This document shows, piece after piece, positions 5,850 to 5,936 of a stretch of DNA of 5,936 nucleotides. Under the pieces are notes generated by a model that worked only from the letters and a program-made list of their open reading frames with translations, had not been told where the DNA came from and searched no databases. The DNA comes from Prevotellaceae bacterium. GTDB lineage: Bacteria > Bacteroidota > Bacteroidia > Bacteroidales > UBA932. Numbering within the stretch: the stretch's first letter is position 1; each line of letters begins with the position of its first letter. A program made the translations under genes and the position numbers. The stretch is taken from assembly GCA_031285695.1 (NCBI GenBank), contig JAITVR010000094.1, forward strand, positions 1-5,936, in the 5' to 3' direction.

Positions 5850-5875
5850 CCATCGTTTGGAAAAATAGAAATAGC

Positions 5876-5936
5876 ATGATTAAAAAATCGCTCCTAATTT
5901 GGCTGGCCATTATTCCGCTCGCTATTGTGAACGGCG
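5876..5936 (+). CDS. Start of an exported protein of unknown function, cut by the window edge
   Basis: Only the first 20 codons are present: MIKKSLLIWLAIIPLAIVNG. They show K3-K4 followed by a strongly hydrophobic stretch, as in a Sec signal peptide or a first membrane anchor. The start is chosen because it lies 26 nt after a -7 box, has an A-rich leader, and no other in-frame start exists back to the stop at 5822-5824. Nothing in these residues identifies a family. By its neighbours it may also serve glycan use, but that is only a guess. Confidence 0.6.
   Translation, partial: MIKKSLLIWLAIIPLAIVNG

Larger units (their letters stand above)
5456..5875. other. 420-bp divergent intergenic region without a credible gene
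   Basis: This region separates the starts of two genes that point away from each other. It holds, in order, the GH2 promoter (5478-5485), an inverted repeat (5513-5570), a modular palindromic repeat (5583-5736), an unassigned hairpin (5749-5789), a terminator-like hairpin (5804-5840) and the right-hand promoter (5842-5849). A 60-codon minus-strand reading frame at 5550-5732 is translated repeat: it has no family resemblance and contains the RVKPAMT phrase that comes from the GGGTCAAGCCCGCAATGAC repeat module. Confidence 0.75.

Overview
The window looks like chromosomal DNA of a member of the Bacteroidota. Each of the four genes has a match to the Bacteroidota -7 promoter box (TAnnTTTG) 22-29 nt upstream of its start codon, and none has a Shine-Dalgarno sequence. 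All four genes begin with an export signal. The two complete ones, and the left partial one, encode proteins resembling glycan-degrading enzymes. The spaces between genes carry modular, partly palindromic repeats of the kind scattered through many Bacteroidota genomes. I cannot name the genus.

Layout from left to right: (1) 1-284, minus strand, the first 94 residues of an exported glycoside hydrolase family 2 (GH2) protein that continues off the left edge. (2) 285-510, a divergent intergenic region with a promoter facing each way, a short piece of a dispersed repeat, and six tandem degenerate 7-bp units (TCGNNNN) just upstream of the rightward promoter. (3) 511-2826, plus strand, a 771-residue exported protein with a DUF5703-type N-terminal domain and a C-terminal (alpha/alpha) barrel resembling GH95. 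(4) 2812-2859, a perfect 20-bp inverted repeat between two convergent genes, which also contains the stop codon of the plus-strand gene. (5) 2870-5455, minus strand, a complete 861-residue exported GH2 enzyme with both catalytic glutamates recognisable. (6) 5456-5875, a 420-bp divergent intergenic region with no credible gene. It holds a promoter at each end, two unrelated repeat elements, an unassigned hairpin and a terminator-like hairpin that abuts the right-hand promoter. (7) 5876-5936, plus strand, the first 20 codons of another exported protein.

Together this is part of a carbohydrate-use region. Two GH2 enzymes and one GH95-like protein would act outside the cytoplasm, probably in the periplasm, on side chains or ends of a complex glycan. 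The genes alternate in strand and each has its own promoter, so they form a cluster of single-gene units and not an operon. No SusC/SusD pair, regulator or sulfatase is visible here, so the substrate cannot be named. I found no CRISPR array, tRNA, rRNA, transposase or phage gene.
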